From Flavobacterium daemonense (GTDB lineage Bacteria > Bacteroidota > Bacteroidia > Flavobacteriales > Flavobacteriaceae), in the NCBI RefSeq assembly GCF_007341385.1, contig NZ_VJYD01000001.1:248001-312000 (forward strand): 64,000 bases of DNA, written 5' to 3'. The translations under genes were made by a program, and so were the position numbers. Shown here piece by piece: positions 25,588 through 34,042 of the stretch (position 1 is its first letter; each line of letters opens with the position of its first letter). Under the pieces are notes generated by a model. It did not search any database. It was not told the DNA's origin and saw only the letters and a list, made by a program, of their open reading frames with translations.

Positions 25588-26451
25588 ATGAAAACAAAAG
25601 CTAGTTTGAATGAGCAGGATTACCTGCATAGTTTCATGTCAACAATGACAGAAAAATCGGATACGATTATCAATTACGTTCTTGCCGTTTATTTTCTTCT
25701 CGGAATTGCATTGTCTTTTAAATATGATACTTGGGAAATTGGTGCGGGAGTTGGGACATTGAATTTACTGGCGTATTATTCGGCTAAATTTTTCCTTAAA
25801 AATTCTAAATTTTATCAATATGTACTTTCTGTTGTATTGGCAATTTTTATGGCGCAATATATTTATCAGATGCACGGTCTGTTTGAAATGCACTTTACAG
25901 TATTTGTAGCAAGTACAATTTTAATTATCTATCAAAACTGGAAATTACAAATTCCACTAACGCTTTTGGTTATCTTGCATCATGGAGCATTGGCTTATCT
26001 TCAAAATTATGTTTACAATGATGCAAATGGCTTGCAGGTTTATTTTTCGCAGGTGAATTTTGATATGGAAACTTTTTTGGTACACGTTGTTTTGGCAGGC
26101 GCCGTTTTCTTTATGAACGGGTATTGGGCTTATTATTTTAAAGCGCACAGCCAGAATCATATTTCTAAAATCTCTGACGAGTATGAATTGGAAAACATCA
26201 AATTAGCTTCGGCAAAATTCAGCTCAATGTCGGCTACAAAAGAGTACAATGACTTTATTCATAAAACAACTTTGGACTTAAAAATGCCGGTTAGTTCCGT
26301 TTTAAAATTGATTGATGTTTCAAAAGGGCATACAGATAATGATCAACTTTTAAGTTATTTGGATATGATGAGAGAAAGTGCCAAAAAAATTGATGATTTA
26401 GTGAATGATATTCATTTTAAATCGGTTAGCGGAAAAACTTCGTCACACTAA
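25588..26451 (+). CDS. Multi-pass membrane sensor-like protein with degenerate histidine-kinase DHp segment
   Basis: The 287-aa protein has about six transmembrane helices (residues 25-190) containing conserved-looking His and aromatic residues (GLFEMHFTVFVAST, ILHHGALAYLQ). This N-terminal region resembles membrane sensor modules found in some chemoreceptors. The cytoplasmic tail reads FIHKTTLDLKMPVSSVLKLIDV, similar to the H-box helix of HisKA domains (HDLKTPLSSI), but the phospho-acceptor His is replaced by Leu-Asp and no ATPase domain follows. It would be a sensor without kinase activity. The downstream PAS gene could be a partner. Confidence 0.6.
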   Translation: MKTKASLNEQDYLHSFMSTMTEKSDTIINYVLAVYFLLGIALSFKYDTWEIGAGVGTLNLLAYYSAKFFLKNSKFYQYVLSVVLAIFMAQYIYQMHGLFEMHFTVFVASTILIIYQNWKLQIPLTLLVILHHGALAYLQNYVYNDANGLQVYFSQVNFDMETFLVHVVLAGAVFFMNGYWAYYFKAHSQNHISKISDEYELENIKLASAKFSSMSATKEYNDFIHKTTLDLKMPVSSVLKLIDVSKGHTDNDQLLSYLDMMRESAKKIDDLVNDIHFKSVSGKTSSH

Positions 26452-26527
26452 AAACAAAATTTAATCAAACAATATTTTATCAATTTTAATAGTATACGCA
26501 GCAACGTCAATACATGTTAATTTTTAA

Positions 26528-27142
26528 ATGCAGAAATTTATGGATAACAGAATTACCCGCCCAAATCCATCAGACAGAGAAGTTGATTGGAACAAGAACA
26601 AAGTATTACTCAGTAAAACAGATACAAAAGGAACTATCTTATATGCAAATGAAGATTTCATCGATGTATCTGGTTATGACGAATTTGAACTCATTGGGCA
26701 GCCGCACAACATAGTACGGCATCCTGATATGCCCAAAGTGATTTTTAAATTTCTATGGGATAGCATCAAAGCGAGTAAAAACATTCATGCCATCATCAAA
26801 AACATGTCGAAAACCGGCAGATATTATTGGGTAATTACTGATTTTAAAATTATAGCCGACTCAAATGGAGAAATTGTTGGTTATTTTGGAACACGAAAAT
26901 CTGTTCCTGAGGATATTATAGTCAAGTTTATTGAACCTTTGTATAAAAAACTTTTGCATATTGAAGAAGCGAGCGGCATGCCAGCTTCTGAAGAATATTT
27001 GCTTGGTTTTTTAGAAGAGCGTAAAAAAACATATATGGAATATATCGATCATCTTATCGCAACTGGAAAAGATGATAAGCACAAAGTAAGCAAAGGCTTG
27101 TTCAGCGGACTTTTTGAAAAGAAGGAAGCTCCTAAAAAATAA
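26528..27142 (+). CDS. Stand-alone PAS-domain protein, Aer-like
   Basis: The 204-aa protein carries one PAS domain (about 20-130). Motifs such as YANEDFIDVSGYDEFELIGQ, HNIVRHPDMP, and KNMSKTGRYYWV with YFGTRKSV match the Aer-type aerotaxis PAS that binds FAD in Escherichia coli. No transmembrane, HAMP, kinase or methyl-accepting domain follows; the C-terminal 70 residues are helical and end in a Lys-rich tail. It may sense redox or oxygen for another protein, perhaps the adjacent membrane sensor. FAD binding is inferred from similarity only. An ATG at 26540 is an alternative start. Confidence 0.8.
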   Translation: MQKFMDNRITRPNPSDREVDWNKNKVLLSKTDTKGTILYANEDFIDVSGYDEFELIGQPHNIVRHPDMPKVIFKFLWDSIKASKNIHAIIKNMSKTGRYYWVITDFKIIADSNGEIVGYFGTRKSVPEDIIVKFIEPLYKKLLHIEEASGMPASEEYLLGFLEERKKTYMEYIDHLIATGKDDKHKVSKGLFSGLFEKKEAPKK

Positions 27143-27244
27143 AAATAAATTTGAAAAAAACTTTGCTGTATCAACTAATATTCAACCCTAAATTTGTCCC
27201 CCAACAAATCTAATCACCTAGAAATTAAAATTGATGCAGTGGAG

Positions 27245-27405
27245 TTTTTTTTTTTTTTTTAAAGTTGCTAAGGTTCTAAGGTACTAAGATGCTAAGTTTT
27301 TTTTGAAACCTGAAACCTGAAACCTGAAACTTGAAACTTGAAACTTGAAACCTCAGTACCTTAGAACCTTAGTATCTTAGAACCTTAGTATCTTAGCATC
27401 TTAGA
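27245..27405. repeat. Poly-T, CTTAG-type inverted repeats and a 7-bp tandem array
   Basis: A 16-T run (27245-27260) is followed by AAGTTGCTAAGGTTCTAAGG...GATGCTAAG (27261-27296), then seven tandem heptamers of GAAACCT/GAAACTT (27305-27353). The inverse of the first block then appears as CTCAGTACCTTAGAACCTTAG and further CTTAG units (27353-27405). The whole forms a large imperfect hairpin between convergent genes and may terminate both. The same CTTAG family recurs near 36435-36535, 36660-36700 and 63355-63395. Confidence 0.75.
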
Positions 27406-29514
27406 CTAAGAAATATAATTCCAAATATTCTTTTTCTTGGTAAGCTCAATAAAAACTGCTTTCAAGATCGCGTGTTCTGGTTTTTGAAGTGCGCTGTCTT
27501 CTTTTAAAATTTTCATGGCATAATTTCTTGCTAGCGACAAAATTTCTCTATCTTTCACAATATCAGCGATTTGTAGGTTCAAAACACCACTTTGTTGCGT
27601 TCCCATCAAATCTCCTGGACCACGAAGTTTTAGGTCCACTTCGGCAATTTCAAAACCGTCATTCGTGCCAACCATTGTTTCCATTCTTGTTTTGCTGTCA
27701 GAACTCAGTTTGTGGCCCGTCATCAAAATGCAATAACTTTGTTCGGCACCACGACCAACGCGCCCGCGCAATTGGTGAAGTTGCGATAATCCAAATCGTT
27801 CAGCACTTTCAATAATCATAACGCTGGCATTTGGCACATTTACACCAACTTCAATTACTGTTGTAGCCACCATAATATTAGTTTTGCCTTCAGAAAAACG
27901 TTTCATTTCAGCATCTTTATCGGCTGGTTTCATTTTTCCGTGCAAAATAGAAATCGAATATTGTGGAAGTGGAAAATCTCTCGAAATACTTTCATATCCA
28001 TCCATCAAATCTTTATAATCCATTTTTTCAGATTCCTGAATCAAAGGATAAACGATATAAATTTGCCTTCCCAAAGCAATTTCATCACGAAGAAATTTCC
28101 AGACTTTCAATCGGTTTGTATCGTAGCGATGAACCGTTTGAATTGGTTTTCTTCCTGGAGGTAATTCGTCAATTACTGAAATATCCAAATCTCCATATAA
28201 ACTCATCGCTAAAGTTCTCGGAATAGGAGTTGCCGTCATCACCAAAACGTGTGGCGGAATATCATTTTTCTTCCACAATTTAGATCTCTGCTCAACGCCA
28301 AAACGGTGTTGTTCGTCAATGACAGCCAAACCTAAATTTTTAAATTGGACTTTATCTTCTAATAAAGCATGCGTTCCAATTATAATTTGCAGATTTCCAT
28401 TTTCGAGTTCTTCGTGAATAATTTTTCGTTCCGATGTTTTAGTTGATCCGGTTAAAATTCGGATATTGATATTGAGTGTATTTGCAAAAGCAGATAATCC
28501 AATAAAATGCTGATTGGCCAAAATCTCCGTCGGTGCCATCAAACATGCTTGAAAACCATTGTCAATCGCCAAAAGCATACTCATAAAAGCCACAATCGTT
28601 TTTCCAGAACCAACATCACCTTGAAGCAAGCGGTTCATTTGGGCGTTGCTTCCCATATCGGTACGAATTTCTTTGATCACTCTTTTTTGGGCGCCGGTCA
28701 AATCAAAAGGCAAATGATTTTTATAAAATTCATTGAAAAGTTCTCCAACTTTAGTAAACGGATGCCCTTTTATTTTGTGTTTCCGAATTAGATTTTTAGT
28801 AATTAATTGCAGCTGAATAAAAAACAATTCCTCAAATTTTAATCGGAATTGGGCTTTCGCCAAAATTTCAGTGCTTTTTGGAAAATGAATATTGAATAAC
28901 GCCGCTCTTTTCGGAATCAGCTTTAATTCTTCAATTAAATAAGAAGGAAAAGTTTCAGTAAATAAAGCCTGAGTTTCAATAAACAATTGTTCCATTAGTT
29001 TATTGATCGTTCTATTTGAAATACCGCGATTTGCCAACGTTTCTGTTGAAGGATAAACGGGTTGCATGGCAGAGCGCAGACTTCGTTCATGTTCGCTCAA
29101 TAATTCAATTTCTGGATGCGCCATACTGAATTGGCTTCCATATAAAGAGCATTTTCCAAAAATTACAAGCGGTTCGTTCAGTTTTAGACTTTCCCGAATC
29201 CATTTGTGGCCTTGAAACCAATTCAGATCAATCTGTCCTGTATCATCAACAAAACTCGCAACCAATCGTTTTTTGTTTTTAGCAAATTCGACGGTTTTGA
29301 TATTGATGATTTTTCCAATAATCTGAACTTCTGTTCCCGTATTCTGCAGTTCATTAATCTTATAATATCGCGTTCTGTCAATATATCTATTCGGAAAAAA
29401 GTTAACCAAATCTCCATATTTATGAATACCCAATTCCTTGCGAAGCAACTGGCCACGACTCGGGCCAACACCTTTTAAGTATTCAATTGGAGTTTCAAGA
29501 AGATTGTTGGACAT
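27406..29514 (-). CDS. recG: ATP-dependent DNA helicase RecG
   Basis: It remodels branched DNA at stalled forks and recombination intermediates. The 702-aa protein has the N-terminal wedge/OB domain (FVDDTGQIDLNWFQG), then helicase motifs: Walker A GDVGSGKTIVA, motif Ia APTEILANQH, the DExH box DEQH (VIDEQHRFGVEQRS), motif III TATPIPRTLA, and motif VI HQLRGRVGRG. The length is normal. It stands alone, converging with the PAS gene across a repeat block. Confidence 0.97.
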   Translation of the reverse strand: MSNNLLETPIEYLKGVGPSRGQLLRKELGIHKYGDLVNFFPNRYIDRTRYYKINELQNTGTEVQIIGKIINIKTVEFAKNKKRLVASFVDDTGQIDLNWFQGHKWIRESLKLNEPLVIFGKCSLYGSQFSMAHPEIELLSEHERSLRSAMQPVYPSTETLANRGISNRTINKLMEQLFIETQALFTETFPSYLIEELKLIPKRAALFNIHFPKSTEILAKAQFRLKFEELFFIQLQLITKNLIRKHKIKGHPFTKVGELFNEFYKNHLPFDLTGAQKRVIKEIRTDMGSNAQMNRLLQGDVGSGKTIVAFMSMLLAIDNGFQACLMAPTEILANQHFIGLSAFANTLNINIRILTGSTKTSERKIIHEELENGNLQIIIGTHALLEDKVQFKNLGLAVIDEQHRFGVEQRSKLWKKNDIPPHVLVMTATPIPRTLAMSLYGDLDISVIDELPPGRKPIQTVHRYDTNRLKVWKFLRDEIALGRQIYIVYPLIQESEKMDYKDLMDGYESISRDFPLPQYSISILHGKMKPADKDAEMKRFSEGKTNIMVATTVIEVGVNVPNASVMIIESAERFGLSQLHQLRGRVGRGAEQSYCILMTGHKLSSDSKTRMETMVGTNDGFEIAEVDLKLRGPGDLMGTQQSGVLNLQIADIVKDREILSLARNYAMKILKEDSALQKPEHAILKAVFIELTKKKNIWNYIS

Positions 29515-29529
29515 TGAAGAATTTTAGAT

Positions 29530-29617
29530 TATTGATTTTAGATTTTAGAAAATAGAGCTAAGAAGAAAGAATAAAGACAATTTTTTCGTCCATATTCTTT
29601 CTTCTTTATTCTAATTT
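29530..29617. repeat. Intergenic GATTTTAG units and AAGAAAGAATA inverted repeat
   Basis: Tandem GATTTTAGATT-type units are followed by AGAAGAAAGAATA (29561-29573) and its exact inverse TATTCTTTCTTCT (29593-29605). The same two sequence families recur in other gaps (33925-34020, 34943-35011), so this is a dispersed intergenic repeat. Confidence 0.55.
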
Positions 29618-29668
29618 CTTTGGAAAAGCGAAGATAGATTTTAATTAGGAAATTTGAAAATTGATTCA

Positions 29669-29698
29669 TTTGAAATCAAACTTATAATAATATCTTTG
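29669..29698 (+). promoter_or_regulatory. Promoter of the DUF1697 gene
   Basis: TTTG (29669-29672), 18 bases, TATCTTTG (29691-29698), followed by ATG at 29718. Both boxes match the Bacteroidota consensus. Confidence 0.7.
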
Positions 29699-29717
29699 AA
29701 GTATAAATTTCAAAAAC

Positions 29718-30182
29718 ATGAAAACTCATTTAGCACTTTTGCGCGGCATCAACGTTTCTGGACACAATATGATGAAAATGGAGGCGTTGAAAACAATGCT
29801 TGAAAACTTAGGATTTCAAAATATCCGCACCTATTTACAATCCGGAAATGTTTTTGTTGATAGCGAAGAAGAAGCTTCGAAGGTTGGTTTTATGATCAAA
29901 CAGGAAATTTTTAAGGTTTTCGGGCATGAAGTTCCTGTTATTGTAATTGATAAAGAAGATTTGGAATTGTGTTTTAAAAACAGTCCCTATCTTAAAGATA
30001 AAGATTTAGATACAAAAAAGTTGTATGTTGCTTTTGTTTCAACTGTCTTAAAAAAAGAAAATATAAACGATCTAAAAATCAGTCAGTTTAAACCGGATGA
30101 AGCTAGTATCGACGGCAACAGAATTTTTATAAAATATGCTGTTGGAGCAGGAAAAACAAGATTTGATCAAAAATATATCTAG
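29718..30182 (+). CDS. DUF1697-family protein, truncated by an in-frame amber codon
   Basis: The 154-residue frame begins THLALLRGINVSGHNMMKM, the typical DUF1697 opening, with YLQSGNVFVDS and the C-terminal GKTRFDQKYI. Family members I recall run to about 180 residues and end in a motif like NVTATIRNWNTV-LL. Here TAG at 30180 stops the frame just before that motif, and the missing end continues in the same frame at 30183-30257. The function of the family is unknown. The product may be non-functional, or the stop may be read through, or it may be a sequencing error. Confidence 0.75.
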   Translation: MKTHLALLRGINVSGHNMMKMEALKTMLENLGFQNIRTYLQSGNVFVDSEEEASKVGFMIKQEIFKVFGHEVPVIVIDKEDLELCFKNSPYLKDKDLDTKKLYVAFVSTVLKKENINDLKISQFKPDEASIDGNRIFIKYAVGAGKTRFDQKYI

Positions 30183-30257
30183 AAAAAATTGAATGTAACA
30201 GCAACAATTCGAAATTGGAATACGGTTACGAATTTGTTGGCTATGTATTCAGAATAA
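30183..30257 (+). pseudogene. Detached 3' end of the DUF1697 gene after a nonsense codon
   Basis: Directly after the TAG stop, in the same frame, 24 codons read KKLNVTATIRNWNTVTNLLA and then MYSE before TAA at 30255-30257. This is the expected conserved end of DUF1697 proteins. With one sense codon in place of TAG (GAG, Glu, would need a single base change) the protein would be 179 aa, the normal length. No frameshift is needed. Confidence 0.75.
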
Positions 30258-30265
30258 AAAAAATA

Positions 30266-30323
30266 GCCACGAATTATACAAATTTACACAAATCAATTCG
30301 TGAAAATCCGTGTAATACGTGGC
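30266..30323. repeat. GCCACG-type inverted repeat between convergent genes
   Basis: GCCACGAATTATACA (30266-30280) pairs imperfectly with TGTAATACGTGGC (30311-30323). T-rich sequence follows on the plus strand (AAACTTTTTT), so it may end transcription of the DUF1697 gene. The same family is seen at 53826-53895. Confidence 0.6.
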
Positions 30324-30336
30324 AAACTTTTTTATA

Positions 30337-31080
30337 TTATTTAGAAATCAAATCACAATACCAAAACCCATAATCAAAAGCAGTTTCGTTGTTTGTATCG
30401 CAAGCCGAGTTTGAAGAATCTTCTGTTTTAGGTTTTTCGTATTTGCGATAAACAATTTCTCCAATTTCAAAATTTATTGGTTCAGAGAAAATGGGGCCAT
30501 CAAAAGCAAAAGTGTGAAATTCGCCGTTTTCTCCGCAGACATCGACATTCTCTGGTAAATCATTTATAAAATCCTGATCGATAATTCGCCCAACGAAACT
30601 TTTGTCTAAATAGCGTTCGTTAACACAAACCACAATAGTTTTAAATCCAAGGGAAATAAATTCCTGAATTAAATCATGAGATGGGATTTTCCAAATGGGG
30701 AAAACACCTTCAAAAACCAATTTTGCCAATTGATCTTCACGGTATTTTCGTAAATCTTCGAGAAAAATATCACCAAAAACCGAATGCGAAATACCTTCTT
30801 TTTTTAATTCAATTAAAGCTTCCGACATTACATTTTCGTATACTTCCATTGTTGGCATTTCTGGAATTTCAAGAATTTTTAATGGTATTCCAATGCTTTT
30901 TGCTTGCACCTCAAGTAATTCAACACGAACGCCATGCATTGAAATGCGTTGAAATTTTTGATTTACGCTCGTTAACAAACATTCGATTTTATACGCAGGA
31001 TTTTGGAGAATTTTATATAAAGCAAGAGCAGAATCTTTTCCGCTGCTCCAGTTGAATAAGGCTTTTTTGGATGTCGACAC
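30337..31080 (-). CDS. Dph6-like (DUF71) adenine-nucleotide alpha-hydrolase / ATP pyrophosphatase
   Basis: The 247-aa protein has the PP-loop FNWSSGKDSALALY near its start. It also has the downstream conserved block GISHSVFGDIFLEDLRKYRE and the C-terminal CGENGEFHTFAFDGPIF, all hallmarks of the diphthine-ammonia ligase family. In eukaryotes this family makes diphthamide, but bacteria lack that modification, so the bacterial substrate is unknown. A C-terminal extension after residue 220 (KTEDSSNSACDTNNETAF) looks variable. It is a single minus-strand gene divergent from the RAYT gene. Confidence 0.88.
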   Translation of the reverse strand: MSTSKKALFNWSSGKDSALALYKILQNPAYKIECLLTSVNQKFQRISMHGVRVELLEVQAKSIGIPLKILEIPEMPTMEVYENVMSEALIELKKEGISHSVFGDIFLEDLRKYREDQLAKLVFEGVFPIWKIPSHDLIQEFISLGFKTIVVCVNERYLDKSFVGRIIDQDFINDLPENVDVCGENGEFHTFAFDGPIFSEPINFEIGEIVYRKYEKPKTEDSSNSACDTNNETAFDYGFWYCDLISK

Positions 31081-31167
31081 GATTTATTGTTTTTGTTTGG
31101 TAAACTTACAAATTTCATTTTATTTGTTGATGAAAGGTTTGTAACTTTAGATTTTACACGCCAAAAT

Positions 31168-31860
31168 ATGTCATTATATAAAGATAAGTTCAAAATCGAT
31201 TCAGCGAGATTGAAAAATTGGGATTACTCAAGTGAAGCCGTTTATTTTATAACTATCGTTACAAAAGGTCGCGAATATTTTTTTGGATCGATTGAAGACG
31301 GTAAAATGACATTGAATGAAAACGGAATTATCGTTGAGAATGAGCTTTTGAAATCTATAAAAATTCGTAAAAATTGGTTTTTTCATAATTGGATTGTTAT
31401 GCCAAATCATATTCATTTGTTAATTGAAATTCAAAAGCAGATTTTAAACACAAATGAATTACCAAAAACAGACGATATTCTCAACACAACGAACATCGTA
31501 GAGGCGCACAGCAGTGCGTCTCCACCCAGCATATCCACAACGAAATTCACCAAATCTTTGTCGACAAACGTTGCGGAGACGCACTGCTGTGCGCCTCTAC
31601 GATACAATAGAGACGAGAAACAATCGTTGTCGAAATTATCAAACGAATCAAATTTATCTCGAAAACCCAATTCTATTTCGTCTTTTGTTGCTATTTTTAA
31701 ATCGGTTACAACAACAAAAATTAGCGGTTATAAATTTGTTTGGCAGGCTAATTACCACGATCATATTGTTAGAAATTACAAACGGTTTGAAATAATTTAC
31801 GATCATCAAAAACAATCCACAATCTTGGGAAACAGATTCATTAAAATAAAACTTCAATGA
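31168..31860 (+). CDS. REP-associated tyrosine transposase (RAYT, Y1_Tnp family) with an internal repeat insertion
   Basis: With the start at 31168 (MSLYKDKFKIDSARL) the protein is 230 aa. The HUH motif lies in VMPNHIHLLIE (His81, His83), and the catalytic Tyr is probably Tyr196 in WQANYHDHIVRNYKRF. RAYTs are single-copy Y1 transposases that act on REP palindromes. Residues about 110-145 are encoded by a perfect 29-bp inverted repeat pair with REP features, in frame, between the HUH half and the Tyr helix. An upstream in-frame ATG at 31087 is unlikely because it overlaps the probable promoter region. The stop overlaps the next gene by 4 bp. Confidence 0.85.
   Translation: MSLYKDKFKIDSARLKNWDYSSEAVYFITIVTKGREYFFGSIEDGKMTLNENGIIVENELLKSIKIRKNWFFHNWIVMPNHIHLLIEIQKQILNTNELPKTDDILNTTNIVEAHSSASPPSISTTKFTKSLSTNVAETHCCAPLRYNRDEKQSLSKLSNESNLSRKPNSISSFVAIFKSVTTTKISGYKFVWQANYHDHIVRNYKRFEIIYDHQKQSTILGNRFIKIKLQ
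31495..31603. repeat. REP pair (BIME-like) embedded in the RAYT coding sequence
   Basis: Two exact 29-bp inverse copies (31495-31523 and 31575-31603) are separated by 51 bp. Each copy begins with the tetranucleotide GTAG followed by a hairpin: GAGGCGCAC, loop AGCA, GTGCGTCTC, with one G-T pair. GTAG plus an imperfect palindrome is the known layout of REPs recognised by RAYTs. The local base composition is GC-richer than its surroundings, and the reading frame stays open through it. Confidence 0.85.
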
Positions 31861-33920
31861 AATACATTTTTTTTCTTCTAATTACTTCTTTCGCATTTGC
31901 ACAACAAACTCAATTTGTTGATTTCAAAATAGTTTCAGGGCAATTGACCTTAAATGCCAAAGAAAAATCGGTTTCAGGTTCGGTCGATTATCAATTTGAG
32001 GTTTTAAAACCAATCGATACCATAAAAATTGATGCAAAAAACATGGAGTTTTCCAAAGTCCAAATCAATAATAAAGACGCTGTTTTTGTTAATTCGGGCA
32101 AGCAATTGCAACTTATTGGAAACTTTCAAAAAGGAGAAAATCATCTGACTTTTGATTATACTGCAAAACCAAAACAGGCTTTGTATTTTGTTGATATTGA
32201 AAACAAAGAAGTTCAAATCTGGACACAAGGGCAGGGAAGATATACCAGTAATTGGTTTCCCAGTTTTGACGACGTAAAAGAAAAAGTGATTTTTAATTTA
32301 GGAATATCTTATGATGCCGGTTATCAAGTTATTTCGAATGGAATTTTAAAAGAAAAAACACAAAACGGCAATTCATTTCATTGGCAATATAAAATGGAAA
32401 AGCCAATGAGTTCTTATGTTTTGATGCTTGCTGTTGGGAAATTTGATCAAAAAGGATTGAAATCTAAATCGAATGTTCAGCTTGAATATTATTTAGAGAA
32501 TAAAGACGCTTCTCGTTTTGAACCGACATTTCGTTATTCAAAACGCATTTTTGATTTTTTGGAAAAAGAAATCGGCGTTTCATATCCTTGGGGAGTTTAT
32601 AGAGAAATTCCGGTTCGGGATTTTTTATATGCCGGAATGGAAAATACAACTTCGACGCTTTTTGCGACTCGATATGTGGTGGATTCTATTGGATTTACTG
32701 ATAGAAACTACACCAATGTCGATGCACATGAATTAGCTCATCATTGGTTTGGAAATTTAATAACAGCCGAAAGCAGTAAACATCATTGGCTGCAGGAAGG
32801 TTTTGCCACTTATTATGCAGCTCTTGCGGAGCGCGATATTTTTGGCGATGATTATTTTTATTCAAAGCTTTATGATACTGCACAGCAGATAAAATTCGCC
32901 TCCAGAACCGATTCTATTCCGGTTTTGAATCCAAAGGCGAGTTCGCTTACTTTTTATGAAAAAGGAGCGTGGGCTTTATTTGTTTTGCACGAATCTATTG
33001 GAGATAAGGCGTTTAAAAAAGCAATAAAAAGCTATCTGAAAAAATACGCTTATCAAACCGTAAATACAGAAGATTTCTTTAACGAAATCAGAAAAGTATC
33101 TGATTTTGATTTGGATAAATTCCAAAAGACTTGGCTAGAATCAACAGCTTTTGATACGCCGACAGCAAATGCTTTGTTAAGTAAAAACAAGGCAATTCAA
33201 GTGAGATTGGAAGTTGATAAACTCAAGAAAACATCTTTGGCAGATAAAAGGGATTTCTTTATGAAAACTTTAAATTCTGATGTTTATCAAACGGTCAAAG
33301 AAGCGATTGTTGATCAATTAGAAAATGAAAAGTACGAAGCGAAAAAAGATTTATTGCTTTTAGCGATGAAAACAAATAATATTGAGATTCGCCAAACTGT
33401 GGCAGAAACGTTAAACAAAATTCCAGAAGATTTTAGAACTGAATATGAAACCTTGCTCGATGATAAATCTTATCAAACGCAAGAAATTGCTTTGTACTGG
33501 CTTTGGAGAAATTTTCCAGATCATCGAAGTCAATATTTAGAAAAATCAAAAAACTGGATTGGTTTCAACGACTATAATCTTCGTACTTTATGGCTTTCGC
33601 TAGCATTATCAACGCCAAATTACGCTGACAATCCAGATGAACTTGTTGCCGAATTAATTGCTTTTTCATCTACAAAATATGAAGCGCCAACAAGACAAAA
33701 TGCGCTTGAAAAATTAATTGCTTTCAAAATTATCAACGATCAGGTTTTGAGTAATTTAGTTTCTGCAACAACGCATCATATGTGGCAATTTTCAAAATTT
33801 GGTAGAGATACAATCAGAATGTTATTAAAAAATCCTGAAATGCGTGCTTCGTTTGAAAGAATTTTGCCTAATTTGACCCCCGATGAACAGTTTCAATTGA
33901 ATCGTTTGCTGAAAGAATAA
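31857..33920 (+). CDS. M1-family zinc metallopeptidase (aminopeptidase N-like), exported
   Basis: The 687-aa protein has a signal peptide (MKYIFFLLITSFAFAQ) and an M1 catalytic domain. The exopeptidase motif is AGMENTT (259-265), and the zinc site is HELAHHWFGN (His291, Glu292, His295) with Glu314 in HHWLQEGFATYY. The C-terminal 300 residues are helical repeats. It removes N-terminal residues from peptides in the periplasm or outside. Its ATG overlaps the RAYT stop (ATGA), perhaps a chance junction created when the RAYT was acquired. Confidence 0.95.
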   Translation: MKYIFFLLITSFAFAQQTQFVDFKIVSGQLTLNAKEKSVSGSVDYQFEVLKPIDTIKIDAKNMEFSKVQINNKDAVFVNSGKQLQLIGNFQKGENHLTFDYTAKPKQALYFVDIENKEVQIWTQGQGRYTSNWFPSFDDVKEKVIFNLGISYDAGYQVISNGILKEKTQNGNSFHWQYKMEKPMSSYVLMLAVGKFDQKGLKSKSNVQLEYYLENKDASRFEPTFRYSKRIFDFLEKEIGVSYPWGVYREIPVRDFLYAGMENTTSTLFATRYVVDSIGFTDRNYTNVDAHELAHHWFGNLITAESSKHHWLQEGFATYYAALAERDIFGDDYFYSKLYDTAQQIKFASRTDSIPVLNPKASSLTFYEKGAWALFVLHESIGDKAFKKAIKSYLKKYAYQTVNTEDFFNEIRKVSDFDLDKFQKTWLESTAFDTPTANALLSKNKAIQVRLEVDKLKKTSLADKRDFFMKTLNSDVYQTVKEAIVDQLENEKYEAKKDLLLLAMKTNNIEIRQTVAETLNKIPEDFRTEYETLLDDKSYQTQEIALYWLWRNFPDHRSQYLEKSKNWIGFNDYNLRTLWLSLALSTPNYADNPDELVAELIAFSSTKYEAPTRQNALEKLIAFKIINDQVLSNLVSATTHHMWQFSKFGRDTIRMLLKNPEMRASFERILPNLTPDEQFQLNRLLKE

Positions 33921-33924
33921 AAAC

Positions 33925-34025
33925 AGAGGCAAGAGACAAGAACCAAGAAACGGAAAGCGATTTTTAAAGATTTAGATATTAACTCTTTCTTCTTGCTTCT
34001 TGGCTCTATTCTCTAAAAAAAAATA
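33925..34025. repeat. Imperfect inverted repeat of the AAGAACCAAGAAA type
   Basis: AGAGACAAGAACCAAGAAAC (from 33932) is imperfectly inverted as TTTCTTCTTGCTTCTTGGCT (from 33985). It lies between two plus-strand genes and belongs to the same dispersed families as 29530-29617. Confidence 0.4.
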
Positions 34026-34042
34026 AACCTACAATACCATCT

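Noticed and set aside
27305..27353. Seven short tandem units that could suggest a CRISPR array
   Set aside because: The unit is 7 bp with no spacers and no cas genes; it is a simple tandem repeat.
29718..30257. Frameshift as the cause of the DUF1697 truncation
   Set aside because: The downstream C-terminal block is in the same frame as the upstream part; a single TAG accounts for the break.
31857..31860. RAYT and M1 peptidase as a functional operon
   Set aside because: The 4-bp overlap exists, but a transposase and an exported peptidase have no known link; it is probably an insertion junction.
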